Of a DNA stretch of 64,000 nucleotides, positions 22,201-32,740 are shown piece by piece. The notes under the pieces were generated by a model. The model did not search any database. It saw only the letters and a program-made list of their open reading frames with translations, and had not been told where the DNA came from. The position numbers were made by a program, and so were the translations under genes. This DNA is from Coptis chinensis (taxonomy: Eukaryota; Streptophyta; Magnoliopsida; Ranunculales; Ranunculaceae). The number at the start of each line of letters is the position of its first letter. The stretch's first letter is position 1. Where the stretch lies: positions 28,030,501 through 28,094,500 of the forward strand of contig CM027385.1 in NCBI GenBank assembly GCA_015680905.1, given 5' to 3'.

Positions 22201-23445
22201 TGATAGGGTTATATACTAAAAGCATTATTTTTGTATTAACTCTAATTCTTTATATTTTGAATGAGAATCATATGGGCAAATATTATGTATATTATATATG
22301 TTATTAGTTATATGCATGTGTCTAATACTTTATGTTGTAGATGATATGGTGTGTGGTGACACACAGAAGATCATATCATCAGTACCTTATAAAGTATAAG
22401 TAAACGTTCACAACCTAGATGGATTTTGACAAACCATTGGTATAGTTGTAGTATAATCTAGTATTAGTCTATCTTGACTACAGGATTACACTAGTACACT
22501 TTGTGTGTATTGAATAGGACCAAGTGAGGTTGTTTCTCTTTATACTGACTATATAAGATAACAAACACTTCTGTTATTATAGATGATTGTCCTCTTAATC
22601 CAGATATAATAATAACGGGCACTTACGTGCATTGTACATTGCTTTAAATTATCAATGAGTGAAATTCATTTGTGAATCAACAAACTTGATGGATTGGGTA
22701 ATGACATTATATGTAAGGTGTGTTGTTGATTATAGAAGGAATCCGTGACCCGTAGGAAGTCGGGTTGATGATGTCCTCTTGAGGAGCTCATAAGGATTGT
22801 CATGTAAACCCTGCAGGTGGATTTATTCCGACATGACAATGGGGTTGAGTGGTACTACTCAAGGACATAAGAAGTTGATTAATGTAGTTGTTAGTAACTT
22901 GACTTAATCAACGGGTATTCAACATCTTAACACGGGGAGATCAACGAGCATATAATATGGAGCCTATAAACGTAATATACTAAATTTGGGATTAGGGCGG
23001 TAGTGCAACAATGGCCTTTAATGGAATAAGTCATTTGTTGACGAACTTGGGCCGTGTGTTTTGGGCGAACATGGGAAGCCCAAGCCCGTCAGAAGACCTA
23101 ACCCTAATTTCTCCTCATGGTCCTTGTTGTAGCCTATAAAAAGAAACTCTTCTTCTCTAGCCGAAATACTGATTGATTGCTCAAGAAAAGTGAGTTCCAA
23201 AATTCGATTCCAACTTTGTGAGTGAGAGAGGCCAAGAGAGAAAGAAGGGGCTAGTAGATCATTGCCCACACAACGTCAATTCTCAGATAGGAATACAACA
23301 GAAGATCAAGAGGTTGCTGGTTCGTATTCTCAAAAATATCACAGCTGATCAAATGTATGATTCCTAAACCAAAATCGTGAGAACCCTTATTCCGCTACGC
23401 ATGGGTTTTCGCGGTTTGTAAACTGCGACCATAATGGTTCCTACA
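22201..23445 (+). repeat. Solo LTR, family uncertain (1245 bp)
   Basis: Begins TGATAGGGTTATATAC and ends GGTTCCTACA, flanked by a perfect 5-bp duplication GCATA (22196-22200 and 23446-23450). No internal domain is present, so it is what remains after recombination between two LTRs. It is unlike the Athila LTRs here; Ty1/copia is possible but not shown. The strand is uncertain. It sits in the LINE2 ORF1 relic. Confidence 0.8.
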
Positions 23446-23450
23446 GCATA

Positions 23451-23504
23451 ATAGCCATTTTTTGTTCCAAATAATTTGTATCAACTCAGCTCGAATAGGA
23501 AAAC
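23451..23504 (-). pseudogene. LINE2 ORF1 relic, DUF4283 piece
   Basis: On the minus strand the piece reads into KNGYYASVLVDI once joined across the solo LTR, which is the DUF4283 strand before the knuckle at 21942-22195. It is cut at its N-terminal side by the LINE3 insertion. Confidence 0.45.
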
Positions 23505-23721
23505 TTTTTTTTTTTTTTTTTTTGCCTGGTAAGTGTAAATTGTATTAAGAAAAGTTGAAAAAGAAAAAGAAAATTGTACAGGTTTGGGAGAGCCCACATG
23601 CTACCATACAGGCTCAATCTATTATAACATAACAACCATATAGCACTTCCCATTCATATATCCATGAGGGTTTTCCATTTGATACAAAAGATTCATTCTC
23701 AGCTAAGAAAGATCCAAATTT
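23505..23721 (-). mobile_element. LINE3 3' end with poly(A) tail
   Basis: On the minus strand, a coding end with KFGSFLAENESFV and a stop leads into a short 3' UTR and TTACACTTACCAGGC, then 19 A's (T tract at 23505-23523). This is the typical end of a plant L1-type LINE. The upstream part of the same LINE lies at 35042-35204, beyond composite C/D. Confidence 0.75.
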
Positions 23722-23726
23722 GGTAC

Positions 23727-25292
23727 TGATAACCCGTAAAAACTCAATTAGATTACTCTAACCTTATTTTTACGGTATCAATGATTTATTTCCTACTCTC
23801 ACATGTATATTCATGCAATATATAGAGTACGGAATCGTTCCACTCTTAAACCTCAAGACTTAAACAAATTCAATTGAACAAACCCAAAGAACAATGGTGA
23901 GAGTGATGTGTTATGTGAAATATCTATTCTATGATTATACTACGGATTCAATTTATACTAACAAGATATAATAATTCAACTACAGAAATACTAAGCTGGA
24001 CTCTATGATAAGGAATTAGGGGATTGATTCCACCTCGAATCCAACTTAACAACCTAGCGTAGAATGTTGTATCTCAATTCTCACGTTCTACAGTGAGAAT
24101 TTCGAAGTTGAATCCCTAGTGTTCGTGGCATTTCTACGAATACTAACTAGCATGTGAGGTCGTCCACCCATTCTCATGGCGAAACACGACCTTCTAGAGT
24201 GGAATAGAATCTACAACCAATTCTATACTAACCACTAAGTTTTCATCAAGGCTTCATCAACCCCTCTAATAGAGGTTTTAGCCTTGAGTCATCAAACTAA
24301 CATTTCCCATTGAATCTAAACAAGACATAATATAAAGATTTGAACTTTACTTGTTTAAACTCAATTCGAAACTACTCATGCAATAATTGAATTAAACTAA
24401 TAATGACAAGTAATTGAATCTAAGGATTTAAGCTAATAAGTAAAGAAATCTAAGGATTCGAACCCCTCTAATAGAGGTTTTAGCCTTGAGTCATCAAACT
24501 AACATTTCCCATTGAATCTAAACTAAACATAATATAAAGATTGAAACTTGCTAAATTTAAACCTTAATAGCAATTACTCATGCAAGAATTATTTCAATCT
24601 AATAAAGACAACTATTGAATCTAAGAATTAAACTAATTTAAGTAAAGAAATTGAACAAGATTATCAAGAACACTAATTTATTTATCTAATGAAATCAACA
24701 ACAATAATTTAATACTGAATTTAAGGCAAGAATAAAAACTAATTAATTAATCTAAAACTAGATTTAGAACTAAGGTTTAATGGCTACTTTTCTTATTCTA
24801 ACCTAATTTATTTTCTAACCTAACTATCTACCATTAACAAAGAGCTAAGCTTTTGTTTTATACATCCAGATCCAAAATCGTGCATGGGCTTGGAGCCATG
24901 TTTTGGGCGGAGAATCGGGCCCAAAACCCAATTCTTTTCGGTCCAAAAAGGCCTCTTTCAGCTGCAGTTCGCTTCAATAGACTTTTCGTCCACTTCTGCT
25001 CCTCTGATTGGGTCAAGGCTTGGACCATTAGAAAGCTCTTTCCGAGCCGGTCGTTTTGACATAAGGTAGGCCCAATTCTCGGAGGTCCGAGTCTAAAGAT
25101 ATGGTTGGAGGAAGTTCTTGGCCGATTTGCTCCTTTATCTCGCTAAAGTGGCACATTTCGCACATAATGGACTTTGAAGCCTCGAAATGCATAATAACAC
25201 GTAATCAAGATTAACTCTTACTTATTATTCACATAATTGGTCTAACAAGATGATTATTAAGGGGTTAAAACTACAGTTTTGGGCTCTTATCA
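23727..25292 (-). repeat. LTR C (1566 bp)
   Basis: Plus-strand text starts TGATAACCCGTAAAAAC and ends GGGCTCTTATCA, so in element sense it starts TGATAAGAGCCC. It shares its U3 end (including the stretch around TTTCGCACATAATGGAC) with B and D. Its middle holds the CCTCTAATAGAGG hairpin block shared with the solo LTR at 43528-44998. Part of the extra length is the 202-bp tandem duplication at 24259-24662. Confidence 0.9.
24259..24662 (-). repeat. 202-bp tandem duplication in LTR C
   Basis: AACCCCTCTAATAGAGGTTT starts at 24259 and again at 24461. The following TAGCCTTGAGTCATCAAAC and CATTTCCCATTGAATC are repeated at the same offset. The second copy is somewhat diverged. The right border is approximate. 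Confidence 0.7.
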
Positions 25293-25373
25293 AACCACCC
25301 TTAAACAAAGATTTTGCTTGTCCTCAAGCAAAGATGAGAAATTAGAATAAGTGACCAAAAATGGAGTTCTAAC
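25293..25373 (-). promoter_or_regulatory. Short internal segment with hairpin and polypurine tract of LTR C
   Basis: Reads in element sense as about 60 bp of 3' noncoding sequence, hairpin TTGCTTG-AGGA-CAAGCAA (25314-25331 plus coordinates) and GTTTAAGGGTGGTTT before LTR C. The same text lies beside LTR D-left. At 25373/25374 it is joined abruptly to the tRNA-derived sequence, where D instead continues for kilobases. Confidence 0.75.
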
Positions 25374-25438
25374 TATAGTGGTGAGTATTCCCGCCTGTCA
25401 CGCGGGTGACCCGGGTTCGATCCCCGGCAGCGGCGCCA
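25374..25438 (+). tRNA. tRNA-Asp(GTC)-derived fragment fused to a PBS (not a functional gene)
   Basis: The plus strand carries tRNA-Asp from position 11 through the CCA end. It includes the D-loop, anticodon stem CCCGC/GCGGG with loop CTGTCAC (anticodon GTC), T arm CCGGG/CCCGG with TTCGATC, acceptor strand CAGCGGC, discriminator G and CCA. Positions 1-10 are missing, so no acceptor stem can form. Plant nuclear tRNA genes do not encode CCA. Here CCA is followed by TT and then LTR D-left, exactly where a PBS should sit. The best reading is that reverse transcriptase copied the tRNA primer far past the usual 12-18 nt and the product was joined to a PPT-proximal segment. Confidence 0.85.
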
Positions 25439-25440
25439 TT

Positions 25441-26534
25441 TGATAAATGTAAAAACAATAAAACACTAAATATTAATGCTACAAGAACACTAATACGTAA
25501 TCCTACCGTTCTTACGTTTAAATCATTTCTTCTTACTCTCAAAACAAAATCATGCAATACAATGAGTAAGGATTCGTTCCACTCTTAAACCTTCAAGACT
25601 TAAATAGAATTCAACTAATCAAACCCAAAAGGAACAATGGTGAGAGTGATGATTTGATGTGAATTTTCTATTCTACCATTCCCAACAATTGAATCTAAAC
25701 AAGACATAATATAAAGATTTGAACTTTATTTTTTTAAACTCAATTTGAAACTACTCATGCAATTTAATTGAATTAAACTAATAATGACAAATAAGTAAAT
25801 CTAAGGATTTAAGCTAATAAATAAATGAAAATGAAACTAGATTATGGAGAACTAATTAACTTTATTTATCTAATAGAACAATAAGAACAAGATATGATTG
25901 AATGAATAACAACTATTTTATTTATCTAATGAATGATATTCAATGATTTAAATAATTAAGCTAAAACAAAGAATGAAACTAATTAATGGAATGAAAACTA
26001 AGTAATTAACTAATCTAGATCTAACTTTTTCTAACCCTAAACTCCATTAACATTAGCTTCCTAACCTAACTGCCATTAACAAAGAATGAAGCTTTTGTTT
26101 TTATATATCCAGATCCAAAAATCGTGCATGGGCTTGGAGCCATGTTTTTTGGGCCGAGAATCAGGCCCAAAACCCAATTCTTTCGGTCCAAAAAGGCCTC
26201 TTCAGCTGCAGTTCGCTTCAACAGACTTTTCGTCCACTTCTGCTCCTCTGATTGGGTCAAGGCTTGGACCATTGGAAAGCTCTTTCCGAGCCGGTCGTTT
26301 TGACATAAGGTAGGCCCAATTCTGAGGTCTGAGTCTAAAGATATGGTCTTCGGAAGTTCTGCTGACTGTTGCTCCTTTATCTCGCTAAAGTGGCACATTT
26401 CTGCACATAATGGACTTTGAAGCCTGAAATGCATAATAACACGTAATCAGTATTAACTCTTACTTATTATTCACATAATTGGTCTAACAGTATGATTATT
26501 AAGGGGTTAAAACTACAGTTTTGGGCTCTTATCA
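25441..26534 (-). repeat. LTR D-left (1094 bp)
   Basis: Plus-strand text starts TGATAAATGTAAAAAC and ends GGGCTCTTATCA. It is nearly identical to LTR D-right except for about 30 bp at its start. It serves as the 3' LTR of D (PPT on its right) and also looks like a 5' LTR for the short segment on its left (PBS). Confidence 0.92.
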
Positions 26535-26756
26535 AACCACCCCAAACAAAGATTTTGCTTGTCCTCAAGCAAAGATGAGAAATTAGAATAAGTGACCAAA
26601 AATGGAGTTCTAACTACTCTCGTTTACTGAGTCGCGATTGCATTGACCATATGCAACAAGGCCTTAAACTACTAGGAATTCCTAGTGGACGAAGTTATAG
26701 CCTCGTGAGAGTTTTCGATTGAAGGTACTCACAAACTTCATCTATCTTACAACGAC
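26535..26756 (-). promoter_or_regulatory. Element D structured 3' segment and polypurine tract
   Basis: Element-sense order: GTCGTTGTAAGATAG (26742-26756), a GATGAAG-type stem, a stem with AATT loop (26669-26688), hairpin TTGCTTG-AGGA-CAAGCAA (26555-26572), and GTTTGGGGTGGTTT at the LTR. Matches B and E in order and spacing. Confidence 0.65.
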
Positions 26757-28100
26757 TAAGAAATAAAACTATTGTTTTCTCATTCATGTCTCAACTATCT
26801 ATACATCTCACTAGCAAATACATAAGAATAACCCAAATAACCCTAAGCTAATATATGCATAATAATCAATCATCTAAAATAAACATATAACAATGAGTAA
26901 TACTATGAAATGTAATAGCAGGTCCGTTTGAAAACTTCGGAATAAGCGTCCTTAAGTAGGTCCTCACATAAATGTCAAGACAAAACCACTCGATTTTTCC
27001 ACTCAAGTTTTCATTTGCTCCGATTGTGCAGTGGGCACACTTTACCTTAGAATCTCAATGACAAACAAGGAAGCCCGAGTCGATCAAACACATCGCCACT
27101 TACTATCACACTAACCTATTCCTAATTGAGCTAGAGGTCTTTATTAGGTGTCGCGGGGATTAGGAGATGGTTTAAGAAGGAAGGAAATGGATATTCAAAA
27201 GGACAAGTCCGAGATAATAGAGTATTCATATTATGTAACTTAGAGAAAACCTTGTTATTTTCTTTTTGCTTCTATACTTTGTTTCCATCCTTAGCCATAT
27301 TTTTCTTTTTTCTTTTCTTTGGCTTTTGACTCCTTTTATTCTATTTTTTGGAGTTTTTATTTATTTCTATTTTTTTTTTCTTTTCCTTGGATGGAAACTT
27401 CTTTTCTTTTTCTGAAGCAACTAACTAATTTTTGCTTACACAGGTTTTTCTCTTCTTCTTTCTTCACTCATTCTATTCTCAGACTTATTCTAAATTGGGT
27501 AGGTTGATTTTTTTTTTTTTTTTTTGTTTTGTTTTTGTAACAGGGTAAAGGAATTGTGGTTTATGGAAGGCTAAAGAAAGGCTCAGAGGGGCGACTAGTG
27601 GAACATAATTCATAGGTTTGAATTTCTGGCTATATCGATCCAAAGAGGGCCTAAATTCTCGCTTAGGATATGACATAGTGATCAAGCAAGTGGACGTGTG
27701 ATTTCTCTATCCGGATTTTACTTCTCCCTTGTGTCATTTCTCAAATGTTTCGCTCATATAAGGCTTTAGGCTATATTTTCACAGGATTTGTAGAATAAGT
27801 ACTCTAGCCTAGATTTGAGAAACTTATCGCTAACAATCATCGATACTCATGTAATATATTTATAGATAGATGCAAAGATTATTACCTACATATTAACCTA
27901 AGTTTCTAACAATTATTTTGATGCAAAAGCTACGTGAGACTTCTAGATTGTTAAGAGCATAGAGAAAGAAAACAATACCAATATTCCTAAGTGTATAGCA
28001 TAAACTTATTTATTTATATTTTTGAAATTTTTAACTTGAAAACAAATGCATATTATACATATCTATATCCTAACAGATGCCTTAATTACCGCGTGTTTCT

Positions 28101-28139
28101 ATGCCCCCAAACAAGAAGCATGCTTTGTCCTCAAAGCAT
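28101..28139 (-). promoter_or_regulatory. Element D internal AGGA hairpin and purine tract
   Basis: ATGCTTTG-AGGA-CAAAGCAT (plus 28120-28139) is a perfect 8-bp stem with AGGA loop in element sense, followed by TTGTTTGGGGGCAT. Stem bases differ from those of A but pairing is kept. Confidence 0.55.
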
Positions 28140-28315
28140 TTAAATAAAGAGGGTAGAAAAATACCATGGAAACGCGTGAAATTCTGGAACATCTGCAAAA
28201 CAAGGTTAGAACATACTAATATAGGAAATACAAAAACCGACGCGAACTCTATAAAGAGTTACACCCATTATGGGGTTAGCGAATTAAATTGCTTGGGACA
28301 TAGCGGACACTAACT

Positions 28316-29600
28316 GAAATTAAAACTTACCTCCACTCCAGCGTTTACTTTCGTCATCCTCCTCTTCTATAAAGAAGTGAGGTTCCTTCGCATCCCTGCC
28401 ATGCCATTATAATTTGCCAAGCTTGCCGCCATTTATCATCTACGGATCCTAACCGTTAAGCGCCACTTGGTGGGATGGGGTGTAAGGTGCAACCCGATGA
28501 GGTTGTATCCTCCACCCTTGCCAAGTCATTGCACGGAAAGATCGAATAATAGAATTGGTGGGTCTCACAATGTCGACCCTAAACCGGTCCGTGAAAGCGG
28601 GCACAAAAAACAGGGAAGAAACATAGTATAATACGACAAAACTAATATAGGCATAAGAAGATACTTATGCCTCATGCTATGGGCTCGTGCTAAACTAGAC
28701 ATTAAGGCCTTAGGAAGGTCATATATAGCAGCGTTCCTCAGCTAAAGCAAGGAAAACATCGCAAGTGGCATCATTCGCAGAAGAAAAATGCCACTCCCTT
28801 AATATGTTTAGCATGATAAAGAACATTACCCAGTATCACATTAAGGGACAAGCTACCAAGGGCTACGTTATATGTCCCTTGGTCCTCTACACGAAAATGC
28901 CGGACCCATAAGCCCTCATGCAAAAGTCATAAGTGTAGACATGCATATTATCTACCCAATAGCATCATGGGTCTTGTATTTCAGCGGGCATGGCAAGTCC
29001 AAGAACAAATGCTAGCAAGAACCATAAGCGGTTCCCAACCCTACGTGTGTGATCCTCACGAAACCAAGCACCATAAGTAGTGCTTTTGAAACAAATCTTT
29101 GAAAGACTGTTCGGTATTATTATAGGAGATGTTATCTCGAACTACGCTCTAGAACAGCTGCGAATGAACCGGGAACAACCCGCTGAAAACTGGAATTTTT
29201 CTGGTCGACGGAAGTCGAGGGCGCCGAAGGCGCTTCAACTAAGCGAAGAAGTCGCTCTGTGTATTTGGAATTCGGTGTTTGAGCCGAAGTCGCTTGGTAT
29301 GAGTAGTGGGCGCTCGCAAGATGTAGGGCGGCGCTCGCTCTTAGGTCCATAGAGAGCGGTCGCGCCTCGATTAAAATTCTTCGCTCTCGACAAAATTCTT
29401 CAAAAAAGTAGCTATGACGCCGCCTCGACAAAGCGCAGCGCTCGTAAGCTAAAACCGGAGTTTAGAGCAAAAAGAAGGTAAAACTTGGAGTGGAAAACGT
29501 TTTTTTTTTTTTTTTTTTTTTTTAATACAAGGGGCGAGGTGGGGGTAAGAATAGGAAGTTTAGTGATCAAGCATGGAAAAACCAAACACCCCCCAAACAA
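28316..29600. other. D-specific segment of unknown origin
   Basis: About 1.3 kb without counterpart in B at the same place. It has higher GC than its surroundings and a patch at 29190-29450 dense in GCGC/TCGA, with open frames on both strands (29080-29352 plus, 29132-29431 minus) that look like composition effects. I recognise no domain, TIR or LTR. It could be an acquired host or element fragment, or sequence lost from B. Confidence 0.4.
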
Positions 29601-29671
29601 ATTTTTGAAAACAGGTTTGTAAAAATTTGTTTTAAAACGTCAAAAGGTCTTTTAAAGTCGATTCCCTAGAC

Positions 29672-30418
29672 TTAAAGTGATATATATGTATTTACATTCA
29701 GTTTCCCATATATCAATAATCTAAAAAGTTGTGGGTCTTTCCACAAATAATTAACATGGAATGCTCCATCAAACAGAATTAAGCACCAAGATTTCCTATG
29801 AGGTAGCTTAGTGGAATGAGAGTAAAGCCTTATAGATCTAAAACCTAATCGAGCATACAGTTTCTTCTTTGTCCTCCTACGAAGGGAATGCCAAGTAAAT
29901 GAACATGAGAAAATTGATGGTTGTGGAAGATACGTAGGATGTGGATAATTTTGAGAAGGGAAAAATGGAAAAAATGAAAAAGTGTCCGGTGGCTTGTCCT
30001 TGGGTGTTACTTCTTCACTAGTTGGTTTTAGATAGTTATGAAGCATAGGAGAAACACCAAGGTCAAGTACAAACTCAATGGTTCTTTGAAAAGGTTGAGG
30101 GCGAGGAACATTCGTGATGGAAGGTGAATAAGTGACATGAGGATGTGAGGTGGGTGAATGGTGTTCAACTAGTGTTCTTAGGTCTATATCATCAGAGGCC
30201 TTGAGATATGCAAGACATTCCTCAATAGGTGGGTAAGAAGAATCACTGGGATAAAAGGCAAAAAATTCTTCTTCCGTCATGGCGTCAAGAGATGAATGGA
30301 TGTCAATAGGAGAGAACTCGCGAGGCGGCAAAGAAGGGTTGCAAAAGAGTCGAAGGAAATCCTCCTTGATGTTATCTACGTCTAGGGAGTAGAAATTGTG
30401 ATCCTTGTCTTCTTCCAT
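29672..30418 (-). CDS. Element D 248-residue ORF, replaces RT/integrase
   Basis: Intact ORF from ATG at 30418 (MEEDKDHNFYSLDVDN). Residues 1-95 are acidic (DAMTEEEFFAFYPSD, LKASDDIDLRTLVEHH) and resemble the spacer between protease and RT in pol of element E. Residues 95-165 are Pro/Ser/Phe-rich (PDTFSFFPFFPSQNYPHP). The rest is basic (RRRTKKKLYARLGFRSIR) and ends in a stretch around CLILFDGAFHVNYL. No RT, RNase H or integrase motif is present. The frameshifted copy in B is about 93% identical where open, so the ORF is a family trait. It could have been a separate protein or the tail of a shortened gag-pro polyprotein; its role is unknown. Confidence 0.7.
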   Translation of the reverse strand: MEEDKDHNFYSLDVDNIKEDFLRLFCNPSLPPREFSPIDIHSSLDAMTEEEFFAFYPSDSSYPPIEECLAYLKASDDIDLRTLVEHHSPTSHPHVTYSPSITNVPRPQPFQRTIEFVLDLGVSPMLHNYLKPTSEEVTPKDKPPDTFSFFPFFPSQNYPHPTYLPQPSIFSCSFTWHSLRRRTKKKLYARLGFRSIRLYSHSTKLPHRKSWCLILFDGAFHVNYLWKDPQLFRLLIYGKLNVNTYISL

Positions 30419-30960
30419 AAGAGGGTATCTACTAGTGTGGGGACTAAAGTGTCGGCCCGACTAATGTAAGGTACAAAACTCTCAATGGACTTCACTTCTC
30501 CTTCTATAGGCAAACCTAGTTGTCCCTGTTTTTGTCTAAACATGTTAACTTCTACGAAAGATTTCCAAAAGAAAGAGTCATTGAGCCATCCCGACAATTG
30601 ATTTGGGCATTGGCGGTTGCCAAGAAAGGACGCTAAGATGATGGGAATGGAATCATGAGCAACTTCGTGTCAAGAATAACAAAGTTAAATTTGGATAGTA
30701 AAAATCCTGAACTTTAACGAGAATATTTTCAACTACACCCTTGGGATACTTAATAGAACGATCGGGCTAACCGCAAAGTCATTTTGGTTGGTTGAAGTTT
30801 TGTTAGACCTAATTGTTTATATAAATAAAAAGGGAGTAAGTTAACACTGCCCCGTGTCTAATAAAGCAGGTTGTTATGAAGGTATCACCTAAGGTGCATT
30901 GTCTGATAGGGATCGACCGTGGTCCTTGTACTTAACAATTCCGTTATGTTGGATAAAAGG
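30419..30960 (-). pseudogene. Element D protease region, degenerate
   Basis: Minus-strand remnants match B and E around the retropepsin and the following block: LGLPIEGEVKSIESFVPYIS (in an open frame 30382-30597 beginning MSGWLNDSFFWKSF) and, further upstream, pieces corresponding to the GRPFLATANA block. Frame breaks prevent reading the catalytic site. Confidence 0.55.
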
Positions 30961-32740
30961 GGATATTGTTCAGTTAAGAATGCTTCGGGGGTATGTTGGT
31001 TTTCCTCTTCTTGGTGCACAACTCTTTTAGAAACTTAGCGTGTCCGGTAGACTTTTTATAGCTTCTAGAAAAGGTAGGTTTATGGTCAAATTTTTAAACA
31101 CTTCCCTAATCTCATCAAAATTCTCGCCCTTTTAAAACACTAACTAGTCTTTGGGGATATGGTGCTTTATCGCTATTTTTAACGAAGGGATAAAAGTTTT
31201 ATTAGTCTTTGCTTTATCTCTAGCCGTTTTCCAACTAGGTGTCCATATTGGAACCTCTACAGTGTAGGGTCTTCACTTTCTATTATTGGGTCTTGTAATG
31301 TTTTCCCTTTTGGTTGTGGTTTAACTGGTACTTCTACAGTTGTAGGGTCTTCAGTTTCTATTATAGTATTTGGTATGGTATCATTTTTAGTTTGCGGATA
31401 ATCTTTAGGCATAGTCACTTGGTTATCAACTACTGCATACTGAGCGAAGGGTAGTGACTCACATGTAGGTCCCCTTTGGTTTATATTACCATTACCGTAA
31501 AATCTTGTTTATTTCAAAGGCGGTGTTTGTTGACTTAGGATTAAAAATCGCTTGACTTGGAAACACGCCGGTTTGGTTATTATTTTGGTTAGAAGACATG
31601 TCAATAACCTTTTGGCACAAAGACTGCATCATTTGCATTGTTTGTTTCATCATATTAGAGTTTTGATCATCCGATCTTTCATTAAGTTGGAGTTTTGTTG
31701 CATAATTTGATTTTGTTTCTCCAACAAGGTCACTACTACTTTGTCGTAGATGGTTGTATTGGAATTAAAGCTTGTTGGCGTTCATGTCTTGATATTGATA
31801 GTTCGGGTTATGGGTACAAAAGCTCTATTCTGGTCACCTAAGTTCCCTTGTCCTTGATGTTGAGTTAACCGGGTTGAAGTGTGATGGTTGTGGTGGTGTT
31901 TGTGCATAGACAAGAGGACAATAGAAGTCGGAATGCTCAAGACTACAAACGCACATTACAACGAAAGTAGAGTTAATGTTCATGACCGAGTGGGTTGTTG
32001 TTGAACGAGATGGCATCTACCTTTTAGTGAGGGCATCGATAAGAGTTTTAAGCTTCGGGATCATGTTTAACCTCACGAGAAGAAGGAGAGGAGCGGAGGA
32101 ATTGTTACCTCCCAATTGTTGTTCCTCTTAGATTGATCTTCTAAGAATGTATAAGCCTCTAAGGCTCCTTTACTAAGAAAACTACCCCAGTCATGATATC
32201 TAGAACCTCCTTATGACGATGTAAAAGCCCCTTGAAGAAGGCACGAACAAGCGTGTCTTTCGCAAGATTATGATGTGGGCATTCAATGAGAAGATCAGTG
32301 AAATGATTCCAGGCCTCTGAAAAGGATTCATGAGGATTCTGGCGGAAGAAATGAATCTTTTGAAGCATTTCATCTGTCTTTAGTGGTGGGTAAAATTGTT
32401 CCATGAACAATTGAACAAGTTGAGCCCATGAGTCCACGAGTTTGGCGTTTGGGCAGTTAACCAAGACGCCGCTTTGTCGGCTAGTGGTGAAAGGAAACAC
32501 CCTAAGTTTAACTTGATCCGGACTTACGCTAGGATGATGGAATGTAGTGAGAACTTGGTCTATCCTACGATGTCTTTGGTAAGGCTTCTCGTGGTCTAAA
32601 CCATGAAAACCGGTAACAAGTTAAATATATTAGGGGGATTCGAAAATCCCACACTAGGTTTGCAAAGAACGATGCGACTTAGGGCATCGTTTAGGGCTTT
32701 TTTTAAAAATCGAGAGAGGAGTCTCTTGTTCTTTAGCCAT
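30961..32740 (-). pseudogene. gag: Element D gag, broken
   Basis: The ATG complement at 32738-32740 starts MAKEQETPLS. Conserved gag text follows in pieces: ADKAAS near 32470, WAQLVQLFMEQFYPPLKTDEM and HFFRQNPHESFSEAWNHF (open from 32500 to 32159), then LVRAFFKGL. A further open part (32016-31834) has CVCSLEHSDFYCPLVYAQTP, a knuckle-like Cys/His cluster. Frameshifts and stops break the start and the C-terminal third. Function as for B gag: particle formation and RNA binding. Confidence 0.75.

Larger units (their letters stand above)
26757..29671 (-). other. Element D 3' noncoding region
   Basis: Nearly 3 kb without a supported gene. The part 26757-28100 aligns with the 3' regions of A, B and E, including the A-rich block (T-rich in plus orientation, 27290-27540) that gives only artefact ORFs. 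The part 28141-29640 is specific to D. Purine tracts with TTTGGGGG occur at 28101-28115 and about 29590. Confidence 0.7.

Noticed and set aside
25374-25438. A functional tRNA-Asp gene
   Set aside because: Positions 1-10 are missing so no acceptor stem forms, CCA is encoded, and the sequence is continuous with a PBS and LTR.
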